Positions 33,477 through 41,915 of a stretch of 64,000 nt of DNA are shown here, one piece after another. The DNA comes from Halomontanus rarus (lineage in GTDB: Archaea > Halobacteriota > Halobacteria > Halobacteriales > Natrialbaceae): NCBI RefSeq assembly GCF_029338335.1, contig NZ_CP119796.1. One strand, 5' to 3'. The notes under the pieces are model-generated. The model made no database searches and had not been told where the DNA came from. It was given only the letters and a program-made list of their open reading frames with translations. Within the stretch, counting starts at the first letter, position 1. Each line of letters starts with the position of its first letter. A program made the position numbers and the translations under genes.

Positions 33477-33914
33477 CTACTCGAGCGACGTCAGCGCCCG
33501 TTCTCGAAGCTCCTCGCCCTCGTCGGTCTCGACGGTGAGTTCCGGGACGGGAACCGGCGAGCCGTCTTCGTCGATCGCGACGAAGATGAACGTCGACTCG
33601 GTCGTCAGTTCGGTCTCGCCGGTCCGCGGTTCCTCTCGCCAGGCGCGGAGTGCGACGCGGGCGCTCGTCGTTCCCGCCCGGTAGACGTAGCCCTCGACGA
33701 GCGCCGTGTCGCCGATGAGAATCGGCTGGTTGAAGTCCAGTTCCTCGACGCGAGCGGTGACGCAGGTCTCGCCCGCGAAGCGCATCGCCGACATCGCGCC
33801 CACCTCGTCGAGCCACTTCATGAGGTTCCCGCCGTGGAGCGTCTCGTAGTTGTTCGCGTGATGTGGCTGGACGCGGAATCGGTTCTGAATGCGCGTCTCG
33901 AGGACGGTTGGCAT
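33477..33914 (-). CDS. Acyl-CoA thioesterase (hotdog fold)
   Basis: A 145-residue hotdog-fold thioesterase of the YciA/BACH acyl-CoA hydrolase group. Diagnostic segments are FRVQPHHANNYETLHGGNLM, KWLDEVGAMSAMRFAG and VEELDFNQPILIGDTALVEG. The Asp in LDEVG is the family catalytic residue. It probably hydrolyses medium- or long-chain acyl-CoA in the cytoplasm as a hexamer. It stands alone, convergent with the tRNA methyltransferase. Confidence 0.92.
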   Translation of the reverse strand: MPTVLETRIQNRFRVQPHHANNYETLHGGNLMKWLDEVGAMSAMRFAGETCVTARVEELDFNQPILIGDTALVEGYVYRAGTTSARVALRAWREEPRTGETELTTESTFIFVAIDEDGSPVPVPELTVETDEGEELRERALTSLE

Positions 33915-34096
33915 ACGAGTACGTGCGTGGGGGAGGTGGATAATGGCTGTCGATAGCGGAAATCGACCCGTCTACACCGCCCAGCCGCGTTCACAGGGCT
34001 GGAGCGGACGTCTCTCTGTGATCGCAGAACGGAGTGAGAACAGACGCCGAGACTCTCGAGACGCTCACGTATTGCCGGCGGACGACGACCGACTCT

Positions 34097-35155
34097 CTAC
34101 GCGTCCCGGCCTAACTCCGCCAGCAGGTGCGAGACGTGGATTCGATCGCTCGTCCCCTCGTTCATCTCGAACTCGACGTCCGCGGCCAGCCGGTGGATCC
34201 GGGCGAGTTCGTCGCCCTGATACCGTTTGCGCGCGATCGAGAGGATCGAGTCGAGGACCTCGCTCCCGCTCAACCCCTCGTCGACGAGCAGGTCGTCTAG
34301 GGTCTTGCGAGCGTCGGTGAACTCCCCGGCCTCGGCGTCGTCGAGCATCGACTCGATCTCCTCGTCGAGGCCGACCGCACCGATCGTCTCGTAGGCGGTC
34401 TGCATCGTGATCTCGCCTTCCTCGAGCGCCGTCGTCTGGGCCGCCAGAATCGCCTGCCGGAGGTTGCCGTTGGCGTAGCCCGCGATGAACTCGAGGCCGT
34501 CGGCGTCGTACTCGACGCCCTCCCGTTCGACGATGCGTTCGAGGACGGCGACGGTCTCTTCGCTCGAGGGAGAACGGATGGAGACGGGGAAACACCGCGA
34601 GCGGATCGGCGGGATGAGTTTGGTCGGCTGGCGGGTGGCGATGATAAACTGGGTCGTCCGGTGGTGTTGCTCCATGATCCGCCGCAGCGCGTGCTGGAAG
34701 TCCTCGCGAATGTTCTCGGTGTTGTCCAGCAGGATGGTCTTGTACGTCCCGCTCGAGGGGGCGTAGCCGGCCTGTTCCTTGAGGACGTGGGCGATCATGT
34801 CGCGCTTGGACCACTCGCGTTTGTACTTGTTACGCTGGTCCGTTCCGCGCCGGTACTGTTTGGAGAACTCGGTCTGGCCCTGCAGGAAGTGTTCGAACCG
34901 CGGGTCCGAGCGGATCTCCTTTTTCGTGCGATCGAAGAAGTCCGCGACGTTGATCTCGACGAGGTCGTTGTCCGGGTCGTCGTGGATCTCGCGTGCTAGT
35001 GCACGCGCTGCCGCCGTCTTCCCGCTTCCCGGCGGTCCCTGGAGGACGAGGTTGATCGGCTCCTCGACGGCCCGCTGGAGGTACTCGCGGGCGTCGTCCT
35101 GAGGGAGTTCCGACAGCGTCGGCGCGTGCGTCTCGGTCCACAGCGGCGCGTCCAT
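34097..35155 (-). CDS. rfcC: Replication factor C small subunit (second type, RfcC-like)
   Basis: A 352-residue AAA+ clamp-loader subunit that helps load PCNA. The Walker A motif is LVLQGPPGSGKTAAARALA. Walker B is degenerate (TILLDNTENI where LDEAD is usual). The SRC arginine-finger motif is intact (PPIRSRCFPVSIRS). An extra charged insert (HFLQGQTEFSKQYRRGTDQR) follows Walker A, as in the diverged haloarchaeal RfcC. The start is ATG 35155 (MDAPLWTETHAP). It is probably a structural or regulatory subunit alongside the ATP-hydrolysing small subunit encoded elsewhere. Confidence 0.88.
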   Translation of the reverse strand: MDAPLWTETHAPTLSELPQDDAREYLQRAVEEPINLVLQGPPGSGKTAAARALAREIHDDPDNDLVEINVADFFDRTKKEIRSDPRFEHFLQGQTEFSKQYRRGTDQRNKYKREWSKRDMIAHVLKEQAGYAPSSGTYKTILLDNTENIREDFQHALRRIMEQHHRTTQFIIATRQPTKLIPPIRSRCFPVSIRSPSSEETVAVLERIVEREGVEYDADGLEFIAGYANGNLRQAILAAQTTALEEGEITMQTAYETIGAVGLDEEIESMLDDAEAGEFTDARKTLDDLLVDEGLSGSEVLDSILSIARKRYQGDELARIHRLAADVEFEMNEGTSDRIHVSHLLAELGRDA

Positions 35156-35258
35156 CGCCCGTCGGTAGGGTGTGATCGGGTAAGAATCGGTCGGTTGTCC
35201 TCGAGTCGGTCGAGTGTCGCTCGTGGGCCACTCGCGTCTCGGTCGCGGGTTGCCGTCC

Positions 35259-36581
35259 TTAGTCGTCCGTGTCAGGGGCTTCGGTACTGTTGTCGGTCTC
35301 TGTGTCTGCGCTCTCCGTGTCCGCACTCTCTCCGCTCTCGGCGTCGTCAGCACCCGCATCGAGCTCCTCCCCCACGACGACCGTCTGCTCGATGCGCTCG
35401 TCGCCCACGCTGTAGGCCGAGGCGTTCTCGAGGTCGTCGACGCTGCCCTCGTAGACGACGACGGAGACCGTCTCGCCGTCCTCGAGTGGCTCCTCGAGAT
35501 CGATGCTGACGTTTTCGTGATCGCCAGACTCGAGCGACTCGGAGGTGCCGAGGATTTCGGGTTCAGATTCGGGTTCGGTTTCCGTGTCGTTGTCGTCTCC
35601 GGTGTCGTCGTCCGCGGCGGACTCGTTCCCGGTGTCGTTGTCCGCGGCGGACTCGTTCACGGTGTCGTTGTCCGTACTGGTCTCGTTCTCGACGGCTTCG
35701 ACGGCGAGGAAGCCGTCGACCGTGAGCGTCGCGTTCGCGACGACGCGGTCCGAGTCGACCTCGCGGACCGTCACGCTGGCATCGTCGGGATCGACCTGTA
35801 ACTCTCCGAGTGCGCCGTCGTCGCTCGTGTAGATCCCGTAGATGTGTTCCCCCGGTTCAACGCCGTCGAGGTCGACCGTGACGTTGAGTTCGCGCGTCTC
35901 GTCGGCACCGAGCGAGAGGACCTGTCGTTCGATCAACTGACCGTCGAGGCGGAAGTCGACGTGCTGGCGGTCGTCGAACTCGTTGGGATTGCGAATCTCG
36001 GTGGTGACCTCGACCGAGCCGTTGGCCGTTGCCGACTCGGGTGCGTCGACGGATTCGACGACGAACGAGGTGCTCTCGTTCTGGTCGGGCCGTTCGGACG
36101 CCGTCACGGTCGCCGTGTCGCTGACCGGGTAGCCGCCGTCGGTGTACGGTCGGTCGTGCTCGTCGATCTCCTCGTCTTCGGCGGCCTCGGCTTCGCTGAC
36201 GAACGTTCCGCTGTCGGTCGTATCCTGGTGGGCCGTCGCGGTCAACTGGCCGATCATCTCGACTTCCTCGTCGTCGCGTTGCTCGACGGTGACGTTCTCG
36301 TGAGTGCCCGACTCGAGGTGTTCGGAGACGCCGACGATGGTGTCGCCGTTGGTGACGACGACGAAGCCGCCATCCGAGAGCGAGACGGTGTCGACCGTGA
36401 CGCTCGTCCCGTCGCTGCTCTGGTCGGGGAACTCGATCGACGCCTCGGGGTCGCTAGCGACGTCGGCGCCGAAGATGGCGGGTGCCTGTCCGACGACCGT
36501 CCCGGCGGCGAGAACGATCACGACGGCGATCAACACCGCGCCGATTTGCTTAATCGTACTGAACTCTAGTATCGTGCTCAT
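35259..36581 (-). CDS. Membrane-anchored surface protein with DUF7282-like domains
   Basis: A 440-residue exported protein. An uncleaved N-terminal anchor or signal spans residues about 10-32 (IGAVLIAVVIVLAAGTVVG). A DUF7282-like beta-domain follows (about 47-150, LSDGGFVVVTNGDTIVGVSE then HLESGTHENVTVE). A CARDB-like Ig domain covers about 175-265. A second DUF7282-like copy runs from about 275 to 405 (LTVDGFLAVEAV ... ILGTSESLESGDHENVSIDL) and is interrupted by an Asn/Asp/Glu-rich insert with repeated DNDTxNESAAD units. The tail is Asp/Glu/Thr rich. ATG 36581 is chosen because the upstream reading lacks coding bias. A cell-surface role is likely. Confidence 0.82.
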   Translation of the reverse strand: MSTILEFSTIKQIGAVLIAVVIVLAAGTVVGQAPAIFGADVASDPEASIEFPDQSSDGTSVTVDTVSLSDGGFVVVTNGDTIVGVSEHLESGTHENVTVEQRDDEEVEMIGQLTATAHQDTTDSGTFVSEAEAAEDEEIDEHDRPYTDGGYPVSDTATVTASERPDQNESTSFVVESVDAPESATANGSVEVTTEIRNPNEFDDRQHVDFRLDGQLIERQVLSLGADETRELNVTVDLDGVEPGEHIYGIYTSDDGALGELQVDPDDASVTVREVDSDRVVANATLTVDGFLAVEAVENETSTDNDTVNESAADNDTGNESAADDDTGDDNDTETEPESEPEILGTSESLESGDHENVSIDLEEPLEDGETVSVVVYEGSVDDLENASAYSVGDERIEQTVVVGEELDAGADDAESGESADTESADTETDNSTEAPDTDD

Positions 36582-37177
36582 TGTGTCGCGGGTACCCAGG
36601 GGGTTATTCGACTGTTCGGGCCCCACGGATGTAAAATACACCCTCCGTTGCAGGCACATGCAACCCGTTTCAGCTGATCGTAGATATTTATACAATAACC
36701 CTGATGTATTTGTCTTTTGAGATGCATTGATGAGGCGAGAGCCACAGTCGTATGAGTGGTCCATAGCTCTCGCAGGTGTTGACGTGAACGTCATCGTCCG
36801 CATACTCGCCGTTGACGTATTCGCGTTTGAACGCGTCGTCCTCTTCCAGTGGTTCGTACGCTCGAAATCCATCGGTGTAGATGGTCAATGGGTCCTTCTC
36901 GAATGGTCTGCATACGTTTTGAAACACCCCAGAACTGGTTCTGAATCCATTCCTCTCGAACAGCCGTCGCCCATCTCGGAGGGTTCAATTGATTCGCTGA
37001 TCACTCCAGCAGGTTCGCTGCGATTGATTCCGACCCAAATACATCTAGCAGAATCATACGTATCGGACACCGTGTCAGCGGTGTCTTTGTCCTCTTCGAT
37101 TCGACAGCCACAGCTGCGCAGTATCAACCATCTCCTACAGAAGAGCGATAATCAGAGAGGGAGGTGAAGAAACTAAA
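36582..37177. other. Gene-free stretch with a transposase remnant
   Basis: It contains the upstream region of the DUF7282-like gene, including AT-rich sequence around 36680-36715, and the broken transposase at 36712-36903. From about 36904 to 37160 I see no sequence I can assign. Minus-strand frames there do not continue the transposase, so the rest of that element was lost or has diverged. Confidence 0.55.
36712..36903 (-). pseudogene. Transposase C-terminal remnant (IS1595/ISH4-like DDE family)
   Basis: The minus-strand frame reads FEKDPLTIYTDGFRAYEPLE, then HVNTCESYGPLIRLWLSPHQ and CISKDK. This resembles the C-terminal catalytic part of the IS1595-type transposases common in haloarchaea (motif YTDGFRAY...HVNTCES...WLSPHRGVSKDK). 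A few residues are missing in the middle (YVNGEYADDD), conserved positions are changed (RGV to QCI), and the N-terminal two-thirds is absent. It is a dead fragment marking past IS insertion beside the AT-rich patch. Confidence 0.72.
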
Positions 37178-37411
37178 ATGGATTCCGATAGTAATATTTT
37201 TCACTTAGGAGAACAACATTCAGACATGGATGTTTCATCCAATATTCGATTGTTTTTAATATGCATTCTAGCATCAATAGCCAGTATATTAATTTACGGT
37301 GTATTATACCAATTCCACCGATTTGATAATGGCGAATTGATCATACTATTGATCGGTGTTTCACTACTATATCTTATTAAAATTACCCGTAGAAATTTAT
37401 TGAGGGGGTGA
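37178..37411 (+). CDS. Small AT-rich membrane protein, hypothetical
   Basis: A 77-residue protein. A hydrophilic N-terminus (MDSDSNIFHLGEQHSDMDVS) is followed by two membrane helices (IRLFLICILASIASILIYGV and ELIILLIGVSLLYLIKI) and a basic end (TRRNLLRG). A perfect GGAGGTGA (37160-37167) ten bases before the ATG makes translation credible. Codon use and base composition are strongly AT-biased, unlike the rest of the window, which points to recent acquisition. It points towards the Tat-secreted protein gene. The function is unknown. Confidence 0.68.
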   Translation: MDSDSNIFHLGEQHSDMDVSSNIRLFLICILASIASILIYGVLYQFHRFDNGELIILLIGVSLLYLIKITRRNLLRG

Positions 37412-37471
37412 TAAAATTATCAGTTATGCTCAGTTTGCTCTCCTCAAACTCCCAAACACATTAATAGTCTA

Positions 37472-38215
37472 TCACACACTTGAACATATCACCGGCCTGT
37501 CGTCAGTTTTAATATCACCAATTCCATCATCGTCGCATGCCCCCACACCACTCCCTCCGTTATATACTGCCCAGACATTAGTTTCTGGATAGTAAGTAAG
37601 CCCACCCCATGGTGCACCAGCGAACGTGAATTTCCGCGATCGGATAGAAGTAACAGAACCTACTTTATCATCTGAATCATGTGTCCATGGAGATTCTTCA
37701 AATCGGGACTCGGAATTACCCTCGTCGGACCAGAGATGGGTAAGGTTATCTGACCATCCGTTTCCTTCAACATCTACTATACTCTCGTCTTCGACACTCC
37801 ATTTTATCTCATGATATAAATCAATCACTTTAATATCTCCTGCTCCGTATACCTTGAAGTGAAAGGTGGAATCATGATCATAGCCAACTGATAGAGTCGT
37901 GAGCTGGTTAGTCTCTTCTTTGTCAACCTCTTCATAGTAGACCTCTCTAGGTGTCACTACATTAGAATAAGCTATTTGTTGGCCTCGATTCAATTCCTCC
38001 CAAATCGCTTCACATCGATCTTCATCAAGCTCATGGAAATTCTTTGCGAATTTAATGACTTCCTCATCTTTACCGGGTGGGAAGTCTGTATTGAGTTCCT
38101 CCTCATGATCCCCACCATTAGCAGCTAATCCCGTCCCAATTAAAGAGAATCCTGAAAGAGCAGCAGCTGAGGACTTAAGCACAGTTCTTCTACATTGGGT
38201 TTGGTAATTACCCAT
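37472..38215 (-). CDS. Tat-exported protein of unknown function in AT-rich patch
   Basis: A 247-residue protein (ATG 38215; ATG 38221 adds two residues). It has a clear twin-arginine signal, CRRTVLKSSAAALSGFSLIG, with probable cleavage after GLAANG near residue 34. There is no lipobox. The mature part begins acidic (DHEEELNTDFPPGKDEE) and is beta-rich later. It has no family I recognise. Three cysteines lie in the mature region: one near residue 67 (DRCEAIW) and two near the C-terminus (GACDDD and VICSSV). A strong TATA-like TTTTATAATATATAC lies about 15-30 bases upstream. Codon use is AT-rich, which suggests horizontal transfer. Confidence 0.75.
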   Translation of the reverse strand: MGNYQTQCRRTVLKSSAAALSGFSLIGTGLAANGGDHEEELNTDFPPGKDEEVIKFAKNFHELDEDRCEAIWEELNRGQQIAYSNVVTPREVYYEEVDKEETNQLTTLSVGYDHDSTFHFKVYGAGDIKVIDLYHEIKWSVEDESIVDVEGNGWSDNLTHLWSDEGNSESRFEESPWTHDSDDKVGSVTSIRSRKFTFAGAPWGGLTYYPETNVWAVYNGGSGVGACDDDGIGDIKTDDRPVICSSV

Positions 38216-38221
38216 ACACAC

Positions 38222-38657
38222 ATTACCAAAGTATATATTATAAAAGTAACTAATTTAGATTGTACATTAACCTTGGAAGAATATGAAATTTTAATAATTA
38301 GATTGATAGATATACTTTACTATATCATATATTGGCCACCTATAATTAATATAACTAAATATGTATTTAGGGGGGAGGGGAACCAACTGTCGGCCAAAGT
38401 AGAGATGGCCCGGTGCTGACGCTGGGATTCGGCGTCCGATGAGACGGGTCGATTATGGTGCTGTGCAGGCGTGGAACCGTCGTCGTTGAAGGATTGACAG
38501 CCGTCTCGTCGGGCAACGAGACGAATAGATGACTGGTTGTCCTATCTACTACACATCATAATATTCGACTATCTCGAAATCGAATACGATGCAGACCTCA
38601 CTGATTTTCTGAATGGATCCGAAGCCGGTTTAGCCGTGCCGCTCCGAACCCGAGTCG
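38222..38657. other. AT-rich to GC-rich transition with no convincing gene
   Basis: 38222-38390 is very AT-rich and carries the promoter of the Tat-exported protein. The 74-residue plus-strand frame at 38195-38419 overlaps that gene's start and is hydrophobic only because of base composition. From about 38390 composition returns to GC-rich. The GTCGATTATGGTGCTGTGCA stretch at about 38450 opens a 16-codon frame only. The upstream region of rnz ends the interval. Confidence 0.5.
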
Positions 38658-39608
38658 ATGCCACTGCGCGTGACGTTCCTGGGGACCAGCGGGGCCGTCC
38701 CGACGACGGATCGAAATCCGAGCAGTATCTTCGTCGCCCGCGAGGGCGAGGAGCTGCTGTTCGACGCCGGCGAGGGAACCCAGCGTCAGATGATGCGCTT
38801 CGGGACCGGCTTCTCGGTGTCCCACCTGTTCGTCACGCACCTCCACGGCGACCACGTCCTCGGGATTCCGGGACTGATTCAGACGATGGACTTCAACGAC
38901 CGCGAGGACCCGCTCGCCATCCACGTCCCCCACGGAACGCGTCGCCAGATCGAATCGCTCGTCCGCGCGCTCGGGAACCGACCGACGTTTCCCGTGCGAA
39001 TCAGCGAAGTCGGCCCCGGCGACGTCGCCTACCGGGCCGACGAGTACGAGGTCCGCGCCTTCGCCTCTGACCACGATACTCGCTCCGTGGGCTACGCCCT
39101 CGTCGAAGACGACCGCAAGGGACGGTTCGACCGCGAGCGAGCCGAGGAACTGGGTGTGCCGGTCGGGCCGATGTTCTCGAAACTCCACGCGGGCGAGTCC
39201 GTCGAACTCGAGGACGGGACCGTCGTCGAACCCGACGAAGTCGTCGGCGAGCCCCGTCCGGGACGGTCGCTGGTCTACACCGGCGACACGCGACCGACTG
39301 CGGCCACGGTCGAGGTCGCCGCGGAACCCGACCTGCTGATCCACGACGCCACCTTCGCCGACGACCGCGTCGAGCGCGCGAGCGACACCGCCCACTCCAC
39401 CGCCCGGCAGGCCGCCGAGATCGCCAGTCGGGCGAGCGCTCGCCGGTTGGCGCTGATGCACCTCTCCTCGCGGTACGCGGGGTACACCGACGACCACCTC
39501 GCGGAGGCTGGCGAGGTGTTCGACGGCGAGGTGTTCGTTCCGTCGGACGGTGACGAACTCGAGATCCCGTATCCCGATGGGGGAGACGTCTCACCCGATG
39601 GCGACTGA
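38658..39608 (+). CDS. rnz: Ribonuclease Z (tRNA 3' endonuclease)
   Basis: A 316-residue metallo-beta-lactamase-fold nuclease that removes 3' trailers from pre-tRNAs. The zinc motif FVTHLHGDHVLGIPGL (about residues 57-72), the early FLGTSGAVPTTDRNPSS and FDAGEGTQRQ, and later SLVYTGDTRP and MHLSSRYAG are all canonical. The exosite-containing middle (FVSDHDTRSVGYALVEDD-like segment) is present. The ATG at 38658 (MPLRVTFLGTSG) is unambiguous. It marks the return to core chromosome after the AT-rich patch. Confidence 0.96.
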   Translation: MPLRVTFLGTSGAVPTTDRNPSSIFVAREGEELLFDAGEGTQRQMMRFGTGFSVSHLFVTHLHGDHVLGIPGLIQTMDFNDREDPLAIHVPHGTRRQIESLVRALGNRPTFPVRISEVGPGDVAYRADEYEVRAFASDHDTRSVGYALVEDDRKGRFDRERAEELGVPVGPMFSKLHAGESVELEDGTVVEPDEVVGEPRPGRSLVYTGDTRPTAATVEVAAEPDLLIHDATFADDRVERASDTAHSTARQAAEIASRASARRLALMHLSSRYAGYTDDHLAEAGEVFDGEVFVPSDGDELEIPYPDGGDVSPDGD

Positions 39609-39714
39609 CGGAGTCCGCGCGGCCTCGAGCTGACGGATCGTCCTCGAGCGGGAACCGAGTCCGTCGAGAGCCCGCATCCGCAATCTTCATCCGGGTTCTC
39701 GAGCGTCCGGTACT

Positions 39715-40728
39715 ATGGGTAGCAACTGGAATCCGATACTCGAGGAGCGTGTCGGTGACGCTGGACAGAGCCGAGAGCAGTCTCCGTCGTTCGCCATCGA
39801 GGACGCACCCGCACCGCTGTTTCGCGACCCTATTTTCGACGGCGCCGCGGACCCGTCGATGGCGTGGAACCACGAGACCGAGGAGTGGTGGATGCTCTAC
39901 ACGCAACGGCGTGCGAACGTCGACGCCCCGGGGAAAGGTTGGATCCACGGCTCGGAAATCGGCGTCGCGACCTCCGACGACGGCCGGCGGTTCCTGTACC
40001 GGGGGACGCTCGAGTTGGACGTCGAGCGGGGTCACAACACCTACTGGGCACCCGAGATCCTCCACCACGAGGGCACCTACCACCTGTTCGTGAGTTACCT
40101 CCGCGGCGTCCCCCAGACCTGGGAGGGCAACCGGTACATCGTTCACTTCACGAGCCCCGACCTCTGGAACTGGGAGTTCGAGGGGCGGCTCTCGTTGACC
40201 ACCGAGTACGTGATCGACCCGGACGTCCACCGGCTTCCCGACGGGACGTGGCGGATGTGGTACAAGGACGAGGCCAACGAGTCGCACATCTACACCGCCG
40301 ACAGCGACGACCTGTTCGAGTGGACCGCGAGCGAGGAGTCCGCGCTCGACGACGAAGCCCAGGAGGCGCCGATCGTCTTCGAGTGGCGCGACCGGTTCTG
40401 GCAGCTCACCGACTCGTGGGACGGGTTGAGCGTCTACCGATCGCCGGACGGCGAGGAGTGGGAGGCCCAACCCGACGGCCTCCTCACCGGCGAGGGGCAG
40501 CGACCCTGCGACGACTTCCAGGGCGGCCACCCGGACGTCTTCGTCGTCGGCGACCGGGCGTACATCCTCTACCACGTCCACCAGCCTGCTGCGGGACAGC
40601 GCTACGAGACGGGGATGGGGAAAGCACGGCAGACGGTCCTGCAGGTGGCCGAACTCGAGGTCGAGGTCGAAGACGGGTGGTTGGTCTGTGATCGGGACCG
40701 GTACGCCGGCGACGTGACCGAGGCGTAG
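39715..40728 (+). CDS. Five-bladed beta-propeller glycoside-hydrolase-like protein (GH43/GH32 clan)
   Basis: A 337-residue cytosolic protein without signal peptide. Repeated propeller-blade motifs are visible: DGAADPSMAWNHETEEWWML, YWAPEILHHEGTYHLFVSYL, VIDPDVHRLPDGTWRMWYKD, EAPIVFEWRDRFWQLTDSWD and GGHPDVFVVGDRAYILYHVH. Acidic residues occupy the positions of the GH43/GH32 active site (first-blade D, third-blade D, then a Glu in QEAPIVFE). It could be a glycosidase or fructosidase-type enzyme acting on imported oligosaccharide. No transporter or sugar operon is adjacent. Confidence 0.75.
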   Translation: MGSNWNPILEERVGDAGQSREQSPSFAIEDAPAPLFRDPIFDGAADPSMAWNHETEEWWMLYTQRRANVDAPGKGWIHGSEIGVATSDDGRRFLYRGTLELDVERGHNTYWAPEILHHEGTYHLFVSYLRGVPQTWEGNRYIVHFTSPDLWNWEFEGRLSLTTEYVIDPDVHRLPDGTWRMWYKDEANESHIYTADSDDLFEWTASEESALDDEAQEAPIVFEWRDRFWQLTDSWDGLSVYRSPDGEEWEAQPDGLLTGEGQRPCDDFQGGHPDVFVVGDRAYILYHVHQPAAGQRYETGMGKARQTVLQVAELEVEVEDGWLVCDRDRYAGDVTEA

Positions 40729-40792
40729 GCGTCGACGTCGGGTCCGCTCGAGGGTCCGCCGACGAGGCCACGTTGACCGGTCGATCGACCCG

Positions 40793-41761
40793 CTAGTCGT
40801 GCCCGTAGATCGGCACCGGATGATACGGCTCCTCTAGGTACTCGAGGTCGCTCTCCGACAACGAGATGTCCAGCGCTTCCACGGCCTGCTCCAGGTGTTC
40901 GACGCTCGAGGTACCCAGGATGGGTGCGGTAACGTGTTCCTTGTGGAAGTGCCACGCGAGGGCGATCTGGGCCATCGTGACGTCCTTCTCGTCGGCCAGT
41001 TCCTGCACGCGGACGTTGATCTCCTCGCTGCCGGGGCCCTCGTGGTACTGCGTGCCGTAGTCGAGTTCGTGCTCGCCGCGGGCGGTCTCGTCGAAGTCCT
41101 CGTGCGGGCGGGTGAGGTAACCCGCGCCGAGCGGACTCCACGGGATGACGCCGACGTTCTCCCGCCGGCAGATCGGGTACATCTCTCGTTCCTCCTCGCG
41201 GTAGGTGAGGTGGTAGAGGTCCTGCATCGTCTCGAAGGGTGCCAGTCCCTCGCGATCCGCGATATCGAGCGCCCGCTGGAACTGGTGGGCCCACATCGAG
41301 GAGGCGCCGACGTGTCGGACCTGCCCGCGTTCGACGGCGTCGTCGAGTGCGCGAAGCGTCGTCTCGATCGGCGTGTCGTAATCCCAGCGGTGGATCTGGT
41401 AGAGGTCGACGGTGTCCATCCCCAGTCGCTCGAGGGAGTTCGAAAGCTCCTGCTCGATCGTCTTTCGCGACAGCCCCTGCTGGTTGGGTCCCTCGCCCAT
41501 CTCGCCGTAGACCTTGGTCGCGACGACCTGCTCGTCGCGATCGTAGTCGGCGAGCACGTTTCCGAGAATTTCCTCGGACTCGCCTCGCGAGTAGACGTTC
41601 GCCGTGTCGAAGAAGTTGATACCGAGGTCGATCGCTCGCTCGATGATCTCGCGGCTCTCTTCCTCGTCGAGCATCCACTCGTCGCTCGAGCCGAAGCTCA
41701 TACAGCCCAGACAGATCTCACTGACCTCCATTCCCGTGCTACCGAGTGTCGTGTACTCCAT
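40793..41761 (-). CDS. Aldo/keto reductase
   Basis: A 322-residue NADPH-dependent oxidoreductase. The catalytic tetrad is visible as FFDTANVYSRGESE (Asp, Tyr), VVATKVYGEM (Lys) and LYQIHRWDYDT (His). C-terminal NADP-contacting segments (IPWSPLGAGYLTRP, APILGTSSVEHLEQAV) place it with the AKR11/13-like group (general sugar or xenobiotic aldehyde reductases). It has no signal and stands alone. The substrate is unknown. Confidence 0.92.
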   Translation of the reverse strand: MEYTTLGSTGMEVSEICLGCMSFGSSDEWMLDEEESREIIERAIDLGINFFDTANVYSRGESEEILGNVLADYDRDEQVVATKVYGEMGEGPNQQGLSRKTIEQELSNSLERLGMDTVDLYQIHRWDYDTPIETTLRALDDAVERGQVRHVGASSMWAHQFQRALDIADREGLAPFETMQDLYHLTYREEEREMYPICRRENVGVIPWSPLGAGYLTRPHEDFDETARGEHELDYGTQYHEGPGSEEINVRVQELADEKDVTMAQIALAWHFHKEHVTAPILGTSSVEHLEQAVEALDISLSESDLEYLEEPYHPVPIYGHD

Positions 41762-41915
41762 ACGGAGATGCCACGGGAAGCGGGGTCAAATAATCGAGGC
41801 CACCGGCAGGACGCGAGTCGGGTCGACTCGACACCGACAGCGCGGCTTCTGCCCGACACTGTCACAGCTTCACACCCGCGTCGGATTTATACGTCACACG
41901 TCCCTATACGGAGTC

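Noticed and set aside
38195..38419. A 74-codon plus frame in the AT-rich patch
   Set aside because: It overlaps the start of the Tat-exported gene on the opposite strand and is hydrophobic only because of A/T-rich sequence.
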